DNA of 18,901 bases from Lachnospiraceae bacterium (GTDB lineage Bacteria; Bacillota; Clostridia; Lachnospirales; Lachnospiraceae). The notes beneath the pieces were generated by a model. That model worked only from the letters and a program-made list of their open reading frames with translations, did not search any database and had not been told where the DNA came from. The position numbers were made by a program, and so were the translations under genes. Shown one piece after another: positions 1 to 7,383 of this stretch. Numbering within the stretch: position 1 is the first letter of the stretch; each line of letters begins with the position of its first letter. The stretch covers positions 1 to 18,901 of the forward strand of contig CAAFJI010000132.1 in assembly GCA_900763175.1 (NCBI GenBank), written 5' to 3'.

Positions 1-146
1 AGGCTTTCTGCAAGATGTGCGTCACAATTTGTGGGAGATTTCACCCGGATGAGGGCGCCGTAGCGGGCTACGGCAACCGAATTCGGATGAAATATACCGC
101 AAAGTGGGGCGTGCAGATTGCAGGAATGATTTTTCAAACACGCTCT
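1..146 (+). repeat. R1 structured repeat, copy 1 (left end cut off by window)
   Basis: This is the first of three copies of a roughly 162-bp element. Its right end (130-146) is the inverse complement of the left end of copy 3 (18762-18778), giving 17-bp terminal inverted repeats. Read as RNA it folds into a long outer stem (8-27 with 104-124) containing tandem G.A pairs (14-15 with 116-117), an inner stem (38-47 with 84-93) and a hairpin (58-63 with 68-73, loop CGGG). Position 87 is A here and G in copy 3, which breaks one inner-stem pair, so this copy is slightly decayed. A reading frame through it (from position 15) is best explained as spurious, because substitutions between copies follow the stems rather than codons. 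No transposase is present. Confidence 0.85.
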
Positions 147-163
147 GGGTCGGTGGATTTTTT

Positions 164-227
164 GCGGGCCCAATGGGCCGAGGGCTTCGCCCGTTCTCCC
201 GTCTTGGGGCATGGGGCTTCTGCCCCA
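164..227. other. GC-rich block of three short hairpins upstream of the amylase gene
   Basis: The block lies right of R1 copy 1 and is visibly richer in G+C than the genes around it. It contains three consecutive perfect hairpins: GGCCC/GGGCC (167-179), GGGC/GCCC (182-192) and TGGGGC/GCCCCA (212-227). I see no gene in 1-349. The block does not recur beside the other two R1 copies, so it is a separate element or remnant. No function is assigned. Confidence 0.45.
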
Positions 228-272
228 CAGGCACAGCGCAGCGCCAGGTTTTCTGTGGATTTCAATTTTATA

Positions 273-301
273 TGGAATAAACTCGCAAAATCTGCTATTA
301 T
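273..301 (+). promoter_or_regulatory. Possible promoter of the amylase gene
   Basis: A TATTAT -10-like box (296-301) lies about 50 nt before the start codon. The matching -35 position (273-278, TGGAAT) is poor, so the call rests mainly on the -10 box and the AT-rich setting. Confidence 0.3.
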
Positions 302-349
302 AAGAGACGTTGAACATACAAATTTATTTTAACGACAGAGGTGTTAGAC

Positions 350-2146
350 ATGAGTTGGTATAACGAAGCAGTTTTTTATCACATTTATCCACTGGGTTTG
401 ACCGGTGCTCCGAAGCAGAATGAGTACGGAGAACCTGTTCACAGGCTGAACACTCTCCTTCCCTGGATCGACCATATGAAAGAGATTGGATGCACCGCTT
501 TATATATAGGTCCTTTATTTGAAAGTGTTGGCCACGGCTACGAGACAACCGATTACAAGAAGTTGGACTCCCGCCTGGGTGACAACACAGACCTGAAGAA
601 TTTCGTTGCTTCCTGTCACGACAATGGTATCAAAGTCATCTTCGACGGTGTATTCAACCACACCGGCCGTGACTTTTTCGCTTTCAAAGACATTCAGGAA
701 AAGCGCCAGTCTTCTCCTTATGTAAACTGGTATTGCAACGTAAACTTCTCCGGAAACACAGAATACAACGATGGCTTCTCCTATGAAAACTGGGGCGGCT
801 ACAACCTTCTGGTAAAATTAAACCAGCGAAATCCGGAGGTACAGAACTATATCTGCGATGTGATCCGCTTCTGGGTTTCCGAATTTGACGTAGACGGAAT
901 CCGTCTGGATGCAGCAGACGTTCTGGACTTCGATTTCATGAAGCAGCTCCGCCGCACAGCCGAAGAAGTAAAGCCAGACTTCTGGCTCATGGGCGAGGTC
1001 ATCCACGGAGACTACAGCCGCTGGGTAAACGGAAGCACCCTCCACAGTGTTACCAACTATGCCCTGCACAAAGCCCTTTACAGCGGTCACAATGACCATA
1101 ACTATTTCGAGATCGCCCACACTGTAAAATATCTCCAGAACATGGGTGATCTGGACCTTTACAACTTCGTAGACAATCACGACGTAGAGCGTATTTACAC
1201 CAAACTCTCCAACAAAGCACATTTCACTCCCGTCCACGTACTGCTCTATACCCTTCCAGGTGTACCAAGCATTTACTATGGTTCTGAGTTCGGAATCGAA
1301 GGCCGCAAAGAGAGAAGCTCTGACGACAGCTTAAGACCAGCCCTGAATCTGGAAGATTACAAAGATGCTGTAGAAAAGAATCCATGCACTGCCATCGTGG
1401 CAGCCCTTGGAAAGGTCCGCCAGAACACACCGGCACTGAATTACGGAAGCTATGCAGAGCTTATGCTCACCAACCGCCAGTACGCATTCGCCCGTGACCT
1501 TGACGGAGTACGTGTGATCGTCACCGTAAACAATGATGACAACGCAGCTTCCATGAGCCTTCCAGCTGGTAATGCAGCAGAATACATTGGAACTCTCACC
1601 GGTGAAAAAGTGGCTGTAGAAAACGGCCGCATCAACGTGACTGTTGCCGGAAATAGTGGAAACATCTGGGTCCCGGTCGGAGATATGCCGGAATACAAGC
1701 CAGTTGATATGAGTGCGAAGAAACCGGAGGATGACACCGACGCAAAATCTGAAGCTAGTACAGTAGCTGAAGCGGTAAAAACAGACTCCGCAAATGCCAA
1801 TAAGGCAAATGCTGATAATGCGACCGCAGTTACTGGAAACACTGTTGCCGCAACAACAGAGCCTGAATCCACAGAAACTGCAAAACCAGAGCAGCCAGCA
1901 GAAGCTGCCAGCACCGCTCCGGAATCATCTGCCGCCACAGCTGCCAAGACCTCTGCTCCTTCCGAAAAAGCCGGGGTCACAGTAGACTGGTCCAAGGCTC
2001 CCGAAGAAATGACCGTAGAAGAGCTCCAGGCCGGCATCCTCGCCAAAATGGCAAACAACGGCCCGGTAACTGACCAGATGAAGAAAACCGTTTTCGACAA
2101 TATTTGGCACGATTCACTGGTAAACTGGCTGAAGAGCTTCCACTAA
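350..2146 (+). CDS. Intracellular GH13 alpha-amylase-family glycoside hydrolase with disordered tail
   Basis: The 598-aa protein is a GH13 (alpha-amylase clan) enzyme, probably acting on maltodextrins taken into the cytoplasm, since no signal peptide is present. All four GH13 regions are visible: region I DGVFNH (99-104), region II GIRLDAAD with nucleophile D187, region III GEV with acid/base E216, and region IV FVDNHD with transition-state D278. The barrel starts almost at residue 1, so there is no N-terminal carbohydrate-binding domain of the cyclomaltodextrinase type. After the C-terminal beta domain come about 89 residues rich in A, T, E, S and K (454-542), then a 56-residue module (543-598) with conserved-looking W and charged residues. 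ATG 350 is chosen because AGAGG at 337-341 lies 8 nt upstream; GTG 341 has no ribosome binding site. Exact substrate (alpha-glucosidase, neopullulanase or amylase) cannot be told. Confidence 0.9.
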   Translation: MSWYNEAVFYHIYPLGLTGAPKQNEYGEPVHRLNTLLPWIDHMKEIGCTALYIGPLFESVGHGYETTDYKKLDSRLGDNTDLKNFVASCHDNGIKVIFDGVFNHTGRDFFAFKDIQEKRQSSPYVNWYCNVNFSGNTEYNDGFSYENWGGYNLLVKLNQRNPEVQNYICDVIRFWVSEFDVDGIRLDAADVLDFDFMKQLRRTAEEVKPDFWLMGEVIHGDYSRWVNGSTLHSVTNYALHKALYSGHNDHNYFEIAHTVKYLQNMGDLDLYNFVDNHDVERIYTKLSNKAHFTPVHVLLYTLPGVPSIYYGSEFGIEGRKERSSDDSLRPALNLEDYKDAVEKNPCTAIVAALGKVRQNTPALNYGSYAELMLTNRQYAFARDLDGVRVIVTVNNDDNAASMSLPAGNAAEYIGTLTGEKVAVENGRINVTVAGNSGNIWVPVGDMPEYKPVDMSAKKPEDDTDAKSEASTVAEAVKTDSANANKANADNATAVTGNTVAATTEPESTETAKPEQPAEAASTAPESSAATAAKTSAPSEKAGVTVDWSKAPEEMTVEELQAGILAKMANNGPVTDQMKKTVFDNIWHDSLVNWLKSFH

Positions 2147-2280
2147 AACATTCCTGCAAGATGTGCGTCACAGTTTGTGGGAAATTTGTCCTGGATGAGG
2201 GCATCGTAGCAGGCTACGACAACCGAATTCAGGACAAAGGTTCCGCAAAATGGGGCGTGCAGATTGCAGGAATGATTTTT
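2145..2280 (+). repeat. R1 structured repeat, copy 2 (diverged)
   Basis: This copy aligns without gaps to copy 1 with an offset of 2146 from position 8 on. Its inner stem is ATTTGTCCTG (2184-2193) with the arm at 2230-2239. Compared with copy 3, three pairs of that stem change on both sides (C-G to T-A, A-T to T-A, C-G to G-C). The hairpin changes CCGTAG/CTACGG to TCGTAG/CTACGA (2204-2209 with 2214-2219), a fourth compensatory change. The outer stem is perfect at its base: CATTCCTGCAA pairs with TTGCAGGAATG. The outer 17-bp inverted repeat is degenerate here. The element begins at the amylase stop codon (2144-2146), so it is transcribed as the 3' untranslated region of that gene. Confidence 0.85.
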
Positions 2281-2294
2281 TTGGCACGTTCCAA

Positions 2295-2327
2295 GGGATT
2301 CCAACGGAATTTCCTGTTACATAAAAA
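2295..2327. repeat. R2 terminator-adjacent repeat, copy 1
   Basis: GGGATTCCAACGGAATTTCC at 2295-2314 matches 15761-15780 at 19 of 20 positions. The similarity runs on to 2327 (29 of 33), and all differences are transitions. On the minus strand it lies directly after the terminator of the AlkD-like gene, as the second copy lies after that of metQ. It can form a hairpin with GGGA and TTCC arms. Confidence 0.6.
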
Positions 2328-2364
2328 TTTCGGCAGGGGACCTTACCTCTGCCGAAATTTTTTT
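2323..2364. terminator. Bidirectional rho-independent terminator, amylase and AlkD-like genes
   Basis: A 14-bp stem (2323-2336 with 2349-2362) is followed by a run of seven T on the plus strand (2358-2364) and by five T on the minus strand. It serves the convergent amylase and AlkD-like genes. The stop codon of the AlkD-like gene (2343-2345) lies in the loop, so one arm is coding sequence. Confidence 0.9.
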
Positions 2365-3032
2365 AAATATTCTTTTTTTTCTGCTGTGATCCGATAACTC
2401 TCCACTGCCTTCTGGATGGTTTTCCGGTGTACCCAGTCTGACAGTCTGTGCTGCTCCATATAAGGCACTGTAGCTTCCCACTGCTTGGCCAGGGCTGTTG
2501 CAAAGTACCAGGCGATCATCATATTTACATAATATTCCTGGGACCGTACACCAGCTACCAGTTCAAGGCACTCTGGGGAAAAGTCCTCGTCAAGGAAGAG
2601 ACGCATCAGCATCCCAATCCCATAACGGATCGTGTAAGTTTCTGTAGAAGCAATCCACTTTCTCACCTCCGCCAGTACTGTCTCTTTATTCTTCCGGAAG
2701 CACCTAGGCTCTGGGAAATCGCAGGTTGCCCAGTTATCGATATATGGAAGAAAGCGCTTCACTTCTTCCATACATTTCTCAAAATCCTTTATACCGGAAA
2801 TCAGCATCATGTGCAGATTATTTTCCTCATAATACTGATGGGGAAGTGTCTTAAGAAAAGCTCCGGCCTCCTCCGTCTTTGCAAACTCTTTGGCAAATTT
2901 TCGAAGAACCGGCGTACGAATCCCGATGATCGTCTCCTTGTCCGTCTCCGGCATCAACCTGCTGTGAAAATCCCTGTACGTTAAGTCCTGCAATTCAAAC
3001 AGCTGTCTCTGCAGTCTGGTCCGCTGTCCCAT
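2343..3032 (-). CDS. AlkD-like DNA alkylation repair glycosylase
   Basis: The 229-aa protein matches the AlkD family of HEAT-like-repeat DNA glycosylases, which remove positively charged alkylated bases such as N7-methylguanine without flipping the base out. It is all-helical and near the family length of about 230 aa. The motif IDNWATCD gives W101 and D105, spaced as are W109 and D113 of Bacillus cereus AlkD (W109-D113 numbering from established work); W175 in MIAWYF may be the third aromatic. The start ATG at 3032 lies 7 nt after the stop of the small upstream gene, and AAAGG lies within that gene's end, so the two are translated from one message. The last four codons form an arm of the terminator. 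Confidence 0.87.
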   Translation of the reverse strand: MGQRTRLQRQLFELQDLTYRDFHSRLMPETDKETIIGIRTPVLRKFAKEFAKTEEAGAFLKTLPHQYYEENNLHMMLISGIKDFEKCMEEVKRFLPYIDNWATCDFPEPRCFRKNKETVLAEVRKWIASTETYTIRYGIGMLMRLFLDEDFSPECLELVAGVRSQEYYVNMMIAWYFATALAKQWEATVPYMEQHRLSDWVHRKTIQKAVESYRITAEKKEYLKKFRQR

Positions 3033-3039
3033 CCCTTTC

Positions 3040-3336
3040 TCATCCTTTCTGGGCTGCCTCCAGGCTTGCCATCAAAAGCTCATAAAAATCGTCCTCGCCT
3101 TCCAGCATGGGAGAATTTTCCCCGCCGCCATTGGTACTTCTGCGCATGGTTGCATAGAAATCTTCCCCCGCAGATACCAGGTCCATCTCGTAAAGCTCAT
3201 AGCCAAGGCTTCTGCACAGCCGGCAAAAAACAGTAAGAGGATCTTTTTCCTGGCGGGTTGCAAGAAGCTTTTCTCTTAATTCTCTGTCACGCAAAGCATC
3301 CTTCTGCAGACGATCCAAAATTTCCAATGTAGTCAT
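3040..3336 (-). CDS. Small Nif11-like hypothetical protein
   Basis: The 98-aa acidic protein has an N-terminal helix pattern (LEILDRLQKDALRDRELREK) followed by a segment ending in GYELYEMDL, which resembles the Nif11-like leader fold of cyanobacterial and clostridial proteins. It then has a flexible TNGGGENSP stretch and a final acidic helix. It has no signal peptide and no double-Gly leader site followed by a core peptide, so a RiPP precursor role is not supported. An AGGAGG site lies 8 nt before ATG 3336. It is the first gene of a two-gene operon with the AlkD-like glycosylase. Family assignment is by pattern only; the function is unknown. Confidence 0.65.
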   Translation of the reverse strand: MTTLEILDRLQKDALRDRELREKLLATRQEKDPLTVFCRLCRSLGYELYEMDLVSAGEDFYATMRRSTNGGGENSPMLEGEDDFYELLMASLEAAQKG

Positions 3337-3397
3337 ATGTGCTACCTCCTTTTGCCGTTGTACAGCCAGACAGTTTCGGCCGTTTTATTTTCCCTCT

Positions 3398-3426
3398 ATT
3401 GTAATACTTCATCTGTCACTGTGCAA
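3398..3426 (-). promoter_or_regulatory. Promoter of the Nif11-like/AlkD-like operon
   Basis: On the minus strand TTGCAC (3421-3426) and TACAAT (3398-3403) are spaced by exactly 17 nt, about 60 nt before the start codon at 3336. The -10 box matches the consensus at five of six positions, the -35 at three. Confidence 0.55.
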
Positions 3427-3507
3427 CTGTAAATTAAGAAAGTGGCGGTAAAAATCTCACGCAGAACTTTCATAGCTCAAGCCCAAATGATGCCTTTTTC
3501 CCATTTT

Positions 3508-3538
3508 GCATAGGCTTTTGCCAAAATCCGCCTATCGC
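3508..3538 (-). other. Weak hairpin after jetC
   Basis: ATAGGC (3510-3515) pairs with GCCTAT (3530-3535), shortly after the jetC stop. No T-run follows on the minus strand, so this is not a convincing terminator. I see nothing else in 3427-3560. Confidence 0.3.
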
Positions 3539-3560
3539 AGCCTGTGTCTCCATCATCTAT

Positions 3561-6500
3561 CTACTTCCCGTTGTGATACTCTTCCACATAACTCTGCTTC
3601 TGGTCTGTCATAACAAGAAGGATTTCATCCATTGCCGGTCCGATATACTGGATCTTATCTGGTGGAGCCGCAATGATCAGCTGCAATGGCAATCTGCGAA
3701 GGAATTCCAGCACACCGCCAATTCTCTCATCATCCATATTATTAAAGGCCTCATCAAAGAGCACCAGTCCAGCTGCCTCACCCCCGATATTATTGCTGTA
3801 AAGCTGTACAAAGGACGCTGCCACAGTCACATAGAACGGAGTCTGTGTCTCACCGCCGCTCTTCTCCTCACAAACCTTGGAATAATAAGAATAAGTTCCA
3901 TCATTATGTATGATCTTAATATCGTAATCCATATAAGTACGATAATCTGTAAATTCCTCTAACGCCTGAGTACTGTTCTCCCCCTTTACAGAAAGCTGGT
4001 CAAAAAGCTCTGCGATTACATCCTTGTGAGCCTCATGGAACATTCCGCTAAAGAGAGATTCTCCCTGAATCACGTTAAAATCATCCATGATCATCTCATA
4101 ATAACTGCGGTATTTTTTGCTTGGCATAAAGAGAAATTCATATCTCTCACTGCTGAAATCAATTCCAGCCAACGCTTTATTCAATTCTTTAAATTCACTC
4201 TGGGCCTGCTTCATATTCTCCTGAAGCTTGGCAAGGAACTGCTCTCTGAACTCCATTTCTGCAGCCTCACGGGCAGACTGCACCTTCTCCTCATAATCCA
4301 GAAGCTCTGAATTTTTCAGCCTGTCGTACACAGCTGCGAACTCCGGAAATCCTTCTATGCTGGCAGCTGCGCCGAAATCATGCTCCGTTTTATAGAGGAT
4401 CATGGCATCCACCATCTGTTCCTTGGCCTTCTCCATAGACTGCTCGTTTCGCTTTCTCCTGCGCAGATAGTCCTCCTGGAACTGGGAAAGATTCTTCCCG
4501 GCAAGCTGCTGTTCATACTCCTGATCCCAGGAAAGGAGATATTTTCCTGCATTTGCCCCAAGAGCAGTCAGATGACTCCTCTCTGACATTTCATCGGAAA
4601 GAAACAGCTCAAGCTTAGACTTTAATTCCTGGATTTTCGCAGCAATCCCGCCGATTTTCTGATTCGCAGAGCCGATGGTATCCTCCAGTTTTTTCAAAAC
4701 ACCTTCCAGCTCCTCCAACTGCAGCTGCTTCTGTATCAAAGTAGAATTTTCTTTAAGATTCCGGATATTCTCCTGGCATTTTTCCATTGCATCCCGCAAA
4801 TTTTTCACGGAACTAACTGTGTCCAGACGATATTTTACATCCACATCCGCATCTGTAGACAACGCCTCCTGAATCTGGTTCATCTCCTGAAGCTTCTGCT
4901 CCTGCTCCTGAATTTTCCCGGCAAGCTTCTCCAGCTCCTCCTCAGCCTGGACAAGCTGTACCTTAAAAGCATTTTTCCCAATAAAAGGAACACGGAAAAT
5001 ATCAGGCTTAATGGCACTTGCCACGCGGTTCTGATACCGCATACAGCCCTTTGTGATAGAAACCGGATAGTTTTTCAGTTCCTCATACCGCTCACACATC
5101 TGCACTTTTCCAAGGATCAGATTGCTGTATTGGCGAGCATAAGGGTTCCGGGAAGTCACCACACTGGCAAGAGTTCCCTCTGGTGCAGTTTCGTAATTTT
5201 CCAGTCCCTTTGTATTGATAAGACCCACACCGAAAAGCTTCTTTTCACGGCGAAGGCGCTCGTAAATCCCAAGGGCAATGTCAAAGTTCTCCGGTTCCAC
5301 CAAAATATAAAAACGCTGGGTATTTAGATAACCTTCCACGGCATTTCGCCACTCTTCATCCTGGATTTCCAGCATCTCACAGAGAACTCCAGGATTGGTT
5401 TTCCGGCCGATTCCTGCAAATTCTTCCCGAATAGCAGCCAGCAAAAGCTCCACTCCTGCAGGATAGATCAGCTTCTTTCTCTGTAATTTTCCGATTTTCC
5501 TGCCAAGCTTCTCATGTTCCTCCTGGGCAGCCTTCCTTTCTCCCTGAAGCTGTATCAGCTGCCCCTGAAGCTGGCCATAACGCTTCTGCTTATAATGGAT
5601 CACTTCATCGGTAAGGGCTTTCAGCTCCGGAATATTCACATCTGAATCCATCTTCTGAAGCTGCTGCCTGTATTTTCGGATACATTCCTCCCCTTCGGAG
5701 GTACGAAGAAGTTTCTCGCAGTCTTTCATAGCCAAAACTGCACTGTTTTTCAGCTTTTCTTCCTCCTGCATTCTTTTCTTCAGCTCTTCCTGAAGAGATG
5801 CCAGCGTTTTCTTCTCCTCCTCAAGAGCCACGAACTCCTCATTATGCTTCAGTTCCACCCGCAAATTGGTAGACAGCTCTCTTTTTTCTTCTCTTTCCTG
5901 CAGATAACCATCCATCTGCTCCTTCGCCTGGGAAAGACGGTATTCTTCCGCCTTCACAGCTGCTCTTGTCCTGGTAATCCTCTCGTCAGCCAGATCAAGA
6001 TCTGCGTGTTTCAGGAAATACTCATACATCTGGTCTTTTTCCCGAAGATTCTGCACCTGATGGTAAAAATCCTCAATCCTCGCCAGTTTGGTCATGCGCT
6101 TCTTCACATTGTCCAAAGTGCGCTCCATATCCTGATAGGTACGGACATTTTCCCGAAGTACCTCAATGTTGACCTCTTTTTCATCCAGAACATAGGAATA
6201 AACAAAATCCTTGATGTCATCAATAGGTTTAAATGCCAGAGCCTTGGGAATCAAACGGAAAAATTTGTCCTCAATTCTTCCCAGCCTTGCTGTTACCATT
6301 TTTCTGGCTTCCACCTGGGTCTTGCACCACTGTCGGATCTCCAGATTGGAACCACGGAATTCAGCAATAGATTTCACCTGGTTTCCATAGAGGAAAAGAT
6401 CATCAGAAATCCTGGTATTTTCCATGAGATAACGAACCGTTGTCTCCTGTCCCTCAGAAGCAGAATCCACCACTGCACCAATGATGAAATACCGGTCTTT

Positions 6501-6797
6501 ACTTTCCTCATAAAACTCCAGTGCCACATGAGCACTGATCTCTCCGGTTCGCTCATAGGGACGGGTCTCTTTTCCGGTTTTGCAGCGAATGTAGCCAGTG
6601 AGCTTACGCTTGCCGTTCTCATGGGCAGCCTTGTTGAAATAGCCTGCTGTACAGATGATCACGAACTGAATGGCATCCAGAAGCGTTGATTTTCCCGCAC
6701 CGTTTTCCCCGGACAAAAGCGTTGAATCTCCAAAATCTATGGTACAGTTGTCAAATCTGTGCCAGTTAATTAATTTCATCCTCGTCAGTTTCTTCAT
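3561..6797 (-). CDS. jetC: JetC/MksB-like SMC ATPase of a Wadjet-type condensin
   Basis: The 1078-aa protein is an SMC-like ATPase of the Wadjet/MksB/MukB group, expected to dimerise and extrude DNA loops with the JetA kleisin-like and JetB subunits. The N-terminal head has Walker A GENGAGKST (30-38). Long Glu/Lys/Leu-rich coiled coils fill most of the middle, with a less helical, hinge-like stretch about half way. The C-terminal head carries the ABC signature KSGGETQ and Walker B LVLFDEA followed by the NNMDD D-loop. All ATPase motifs are intact. The start is placed at ATG 6797 (MKKLTRMKLINW), which fits the family N-terminus; it overlaps jetB by 32 nt. An upstream ATG at 6839 would add 14 residues. 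It is the last gene of its operon, and no jetD follows. Confidence 0.88.
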   Translation of the reverse strand: MKKLTRMKLINWHRFDNCTIDFGDSTLLSGENGAGKSTLLDAIQFVIICTAGYFNKAAHENGKRKLTGYIRCKTGKETRPYERTGEISAHVALEFYEESKDRYFIIGAVVDSASEGQETTVRYLMENTRISDDLFLYGNQVKSIAEFRGSNLEIRQWCKTQVEARKMVTARLGRIEDKFFRLIPKALAFKPIDDIKDFVYSYVLDEKEVNIEVLRENVRTYQDMERTLDNVKKRMTKLARIEDFYHQVQNLREKDQMYEYFLKHADLDLADERITRTRAAVKAEEYRLSQAKEQMDGYLQEREEKRELSTNLRVELKHNEEFVALEEEKKTLASLQEELKKRMQEEEKLKNSAVLAMKDCEKLLRTSEGEECIRKYRQQLQKMDSDVNIPELKALTDEVIHYKQKRYGQLQGQLIQLQGERKAAQEEHEKLGRKIGKLQRKKLIYPAGVELLLAAIREEFAGIGRKTNPGVLCEMLEIQDEEWRNAVEGYLNTQRFYILVEPENFDIALGIYERLRREKKLFGVGLINTKGLENYETAPEGTLASVVTSRNPYARQYSNLILGKVQMCERYEELKNYPVSITKGCMRYQNRVASAIKPDIFRVPFIGKNAFKVQLVQAEEELEKLAGKIQEQEQKLQEMNQIQEALSTDADVDVKYRLDTVSSVKNLRDAMEKCQENIRNLKENSTLIQKQLQLEELEGVLKKLEDTIGSANQKIGGIAAKIQELKSKLELFLSDEMSERSHLTALGANAGKYLLSWDQEYEQQLAGKNLSQFQEDYLRRRKRNEQSMEKAKEQMVDAMILYKTEHDFGAAASIEGFPEFAAVYDRLKNSELLDYEEKVQSAREAAEMEFREQFLAKLQENMKQAQSEFKELNKALAGIDFSSERYEFLFMPSKKYRSYYEMIMDDFNVIQGESLFSGMFHEAHKDVIAELFDQLSVKGENSTQALEEFTDYRTYMDYDIKIIHNDGTYSYYSKVCEEKSGGETQTPFYVTVAASFVQLYSNNIGGEAAGLVLFDEAFNNMDDERIGGVLEFLRRLPLQLIIAAPPDKIQYIGPAMDEILLVMTDQKQSYVEEYHNGK

Positions 6798-7383
6798 CTT
6801 CTGTGCTCTTTCCCTTTCTGTATGTTTCCAGCTTCTCATAGGCTGCGTTAATCTCTTCCACCCGCACTGCCATCAAAATAGAATCATAGATCAGAACCCT
6901 TGATTCCTCGTCATTCAAATCCTTATCTAAAAGCTCAATGAGCCCAAACCTGCGAAACAGGCTCAGCGCATTTCGCATGGTGGTCTTGTCGATGATCTTG
7001 TCACGGATCTGAAGGCTGATAAAACGATCCTGAATATCCCCCAGATTCACGATCACCTCATCTACTGCCGAAAGCTCTCGTTTCTTCTCATCATACAGAA
7101 TGCGCAGGATCAGAAGGATAATAGAATCATAAAGCTTCAGGTTCATCCTGTTGTGTCCTCTTGGGCTGGTAAGCTGTATCACACCGTACTCCTCATTTAC
7201 CTCCAGACGGTATCCCAGAAATCCAAGATATTCCCGAAATTCCTTTCGATATTTCAGCACAAAATAATAATCTGCTTTGTTGGCTTCATTTGCCCTGCAA
7301 AGAAAGCAGGTTCCCAAAAGACGGTTACAAACCCTGCTAAAATTATCCTTTTCTTTCTGAAGCATTCCTTCCAGAAGTTCCAT
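6766..7383 (-). CDS. jetB: JetB/MksE-like condensin subunit (DUF4194)
   Basis: The 205-aa protein fits the DUF4194 (JetB/MksE) family, the winged-helix KITE-type subunit that bridges the kleisin and the SMC heads. Supporting features are the size, the position between jetA and jetC, and the pattern YRLEVNEEYGVIQLTS followed by LRILYDEKKRE, typical of these paired winged-helix proteins. It ends in an acidic tail (TEDEETDEDEIN). The start is ATG 7383 with GGAGG 7 nt upstream, inside the end of jetA (41-nt overlap), which implies translational coupling. The upstream start at 7425 lacks a ribosome binding site. Confidence 0.83.
   Translation of the reverse strand: MELLEGMLQKEKDNFSRVCNRLLGTCFLCRANEANKADYYFVLKYRKEFREYLGFLGYRLEVNEEYGVIQLTSPRGHNRMNLKLYDSIILLILRILYDEKKRELSAVDEVIVNLGDIQDRFISLQIRDKIIDKTTMRNALSLFRRFGLIELLDKDLNDEESRVLIYDSILMAVRVEEINAAYEKLETYRKGKSTEDEETDEDEIN

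Noticed and set aside
1..146. R1 as an IscB/IS200-type guide RNA (HEARO-like)
   Set aside because: No IscB, TnpB or transposase gene occurs in the window, and I cannot match the conserved sequence of those RNAs. It would need an Infernal search.
15..332. Reading frame through R1 copy 1, also open in copies 2 and 3
   Set aside because: The frame is kept only because the copies have no indels. Differences fall in the paired stems, mostly change the amino acid, and have matching changes on the opposite arm. There is no ribosome binding site.
1450..2100. 216-aa minus-strand frame opposite the amylase tail
   Set aside because: A shadow of the A/T/E-rich low-complexity coding sequence, which rarely gives stops on the other strand.
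2295..2327. R2 as part of R1
   Set aside because: R2 also occurs at 15761-15793 with no R1 nearby, so the two are independent.
5844..6689. 281-aa plus-strand frame inside jetC
   Set aside because: It is the antisense shadow of the coiled-coil coding region of jetC, which has clear motifs on the minus strand.
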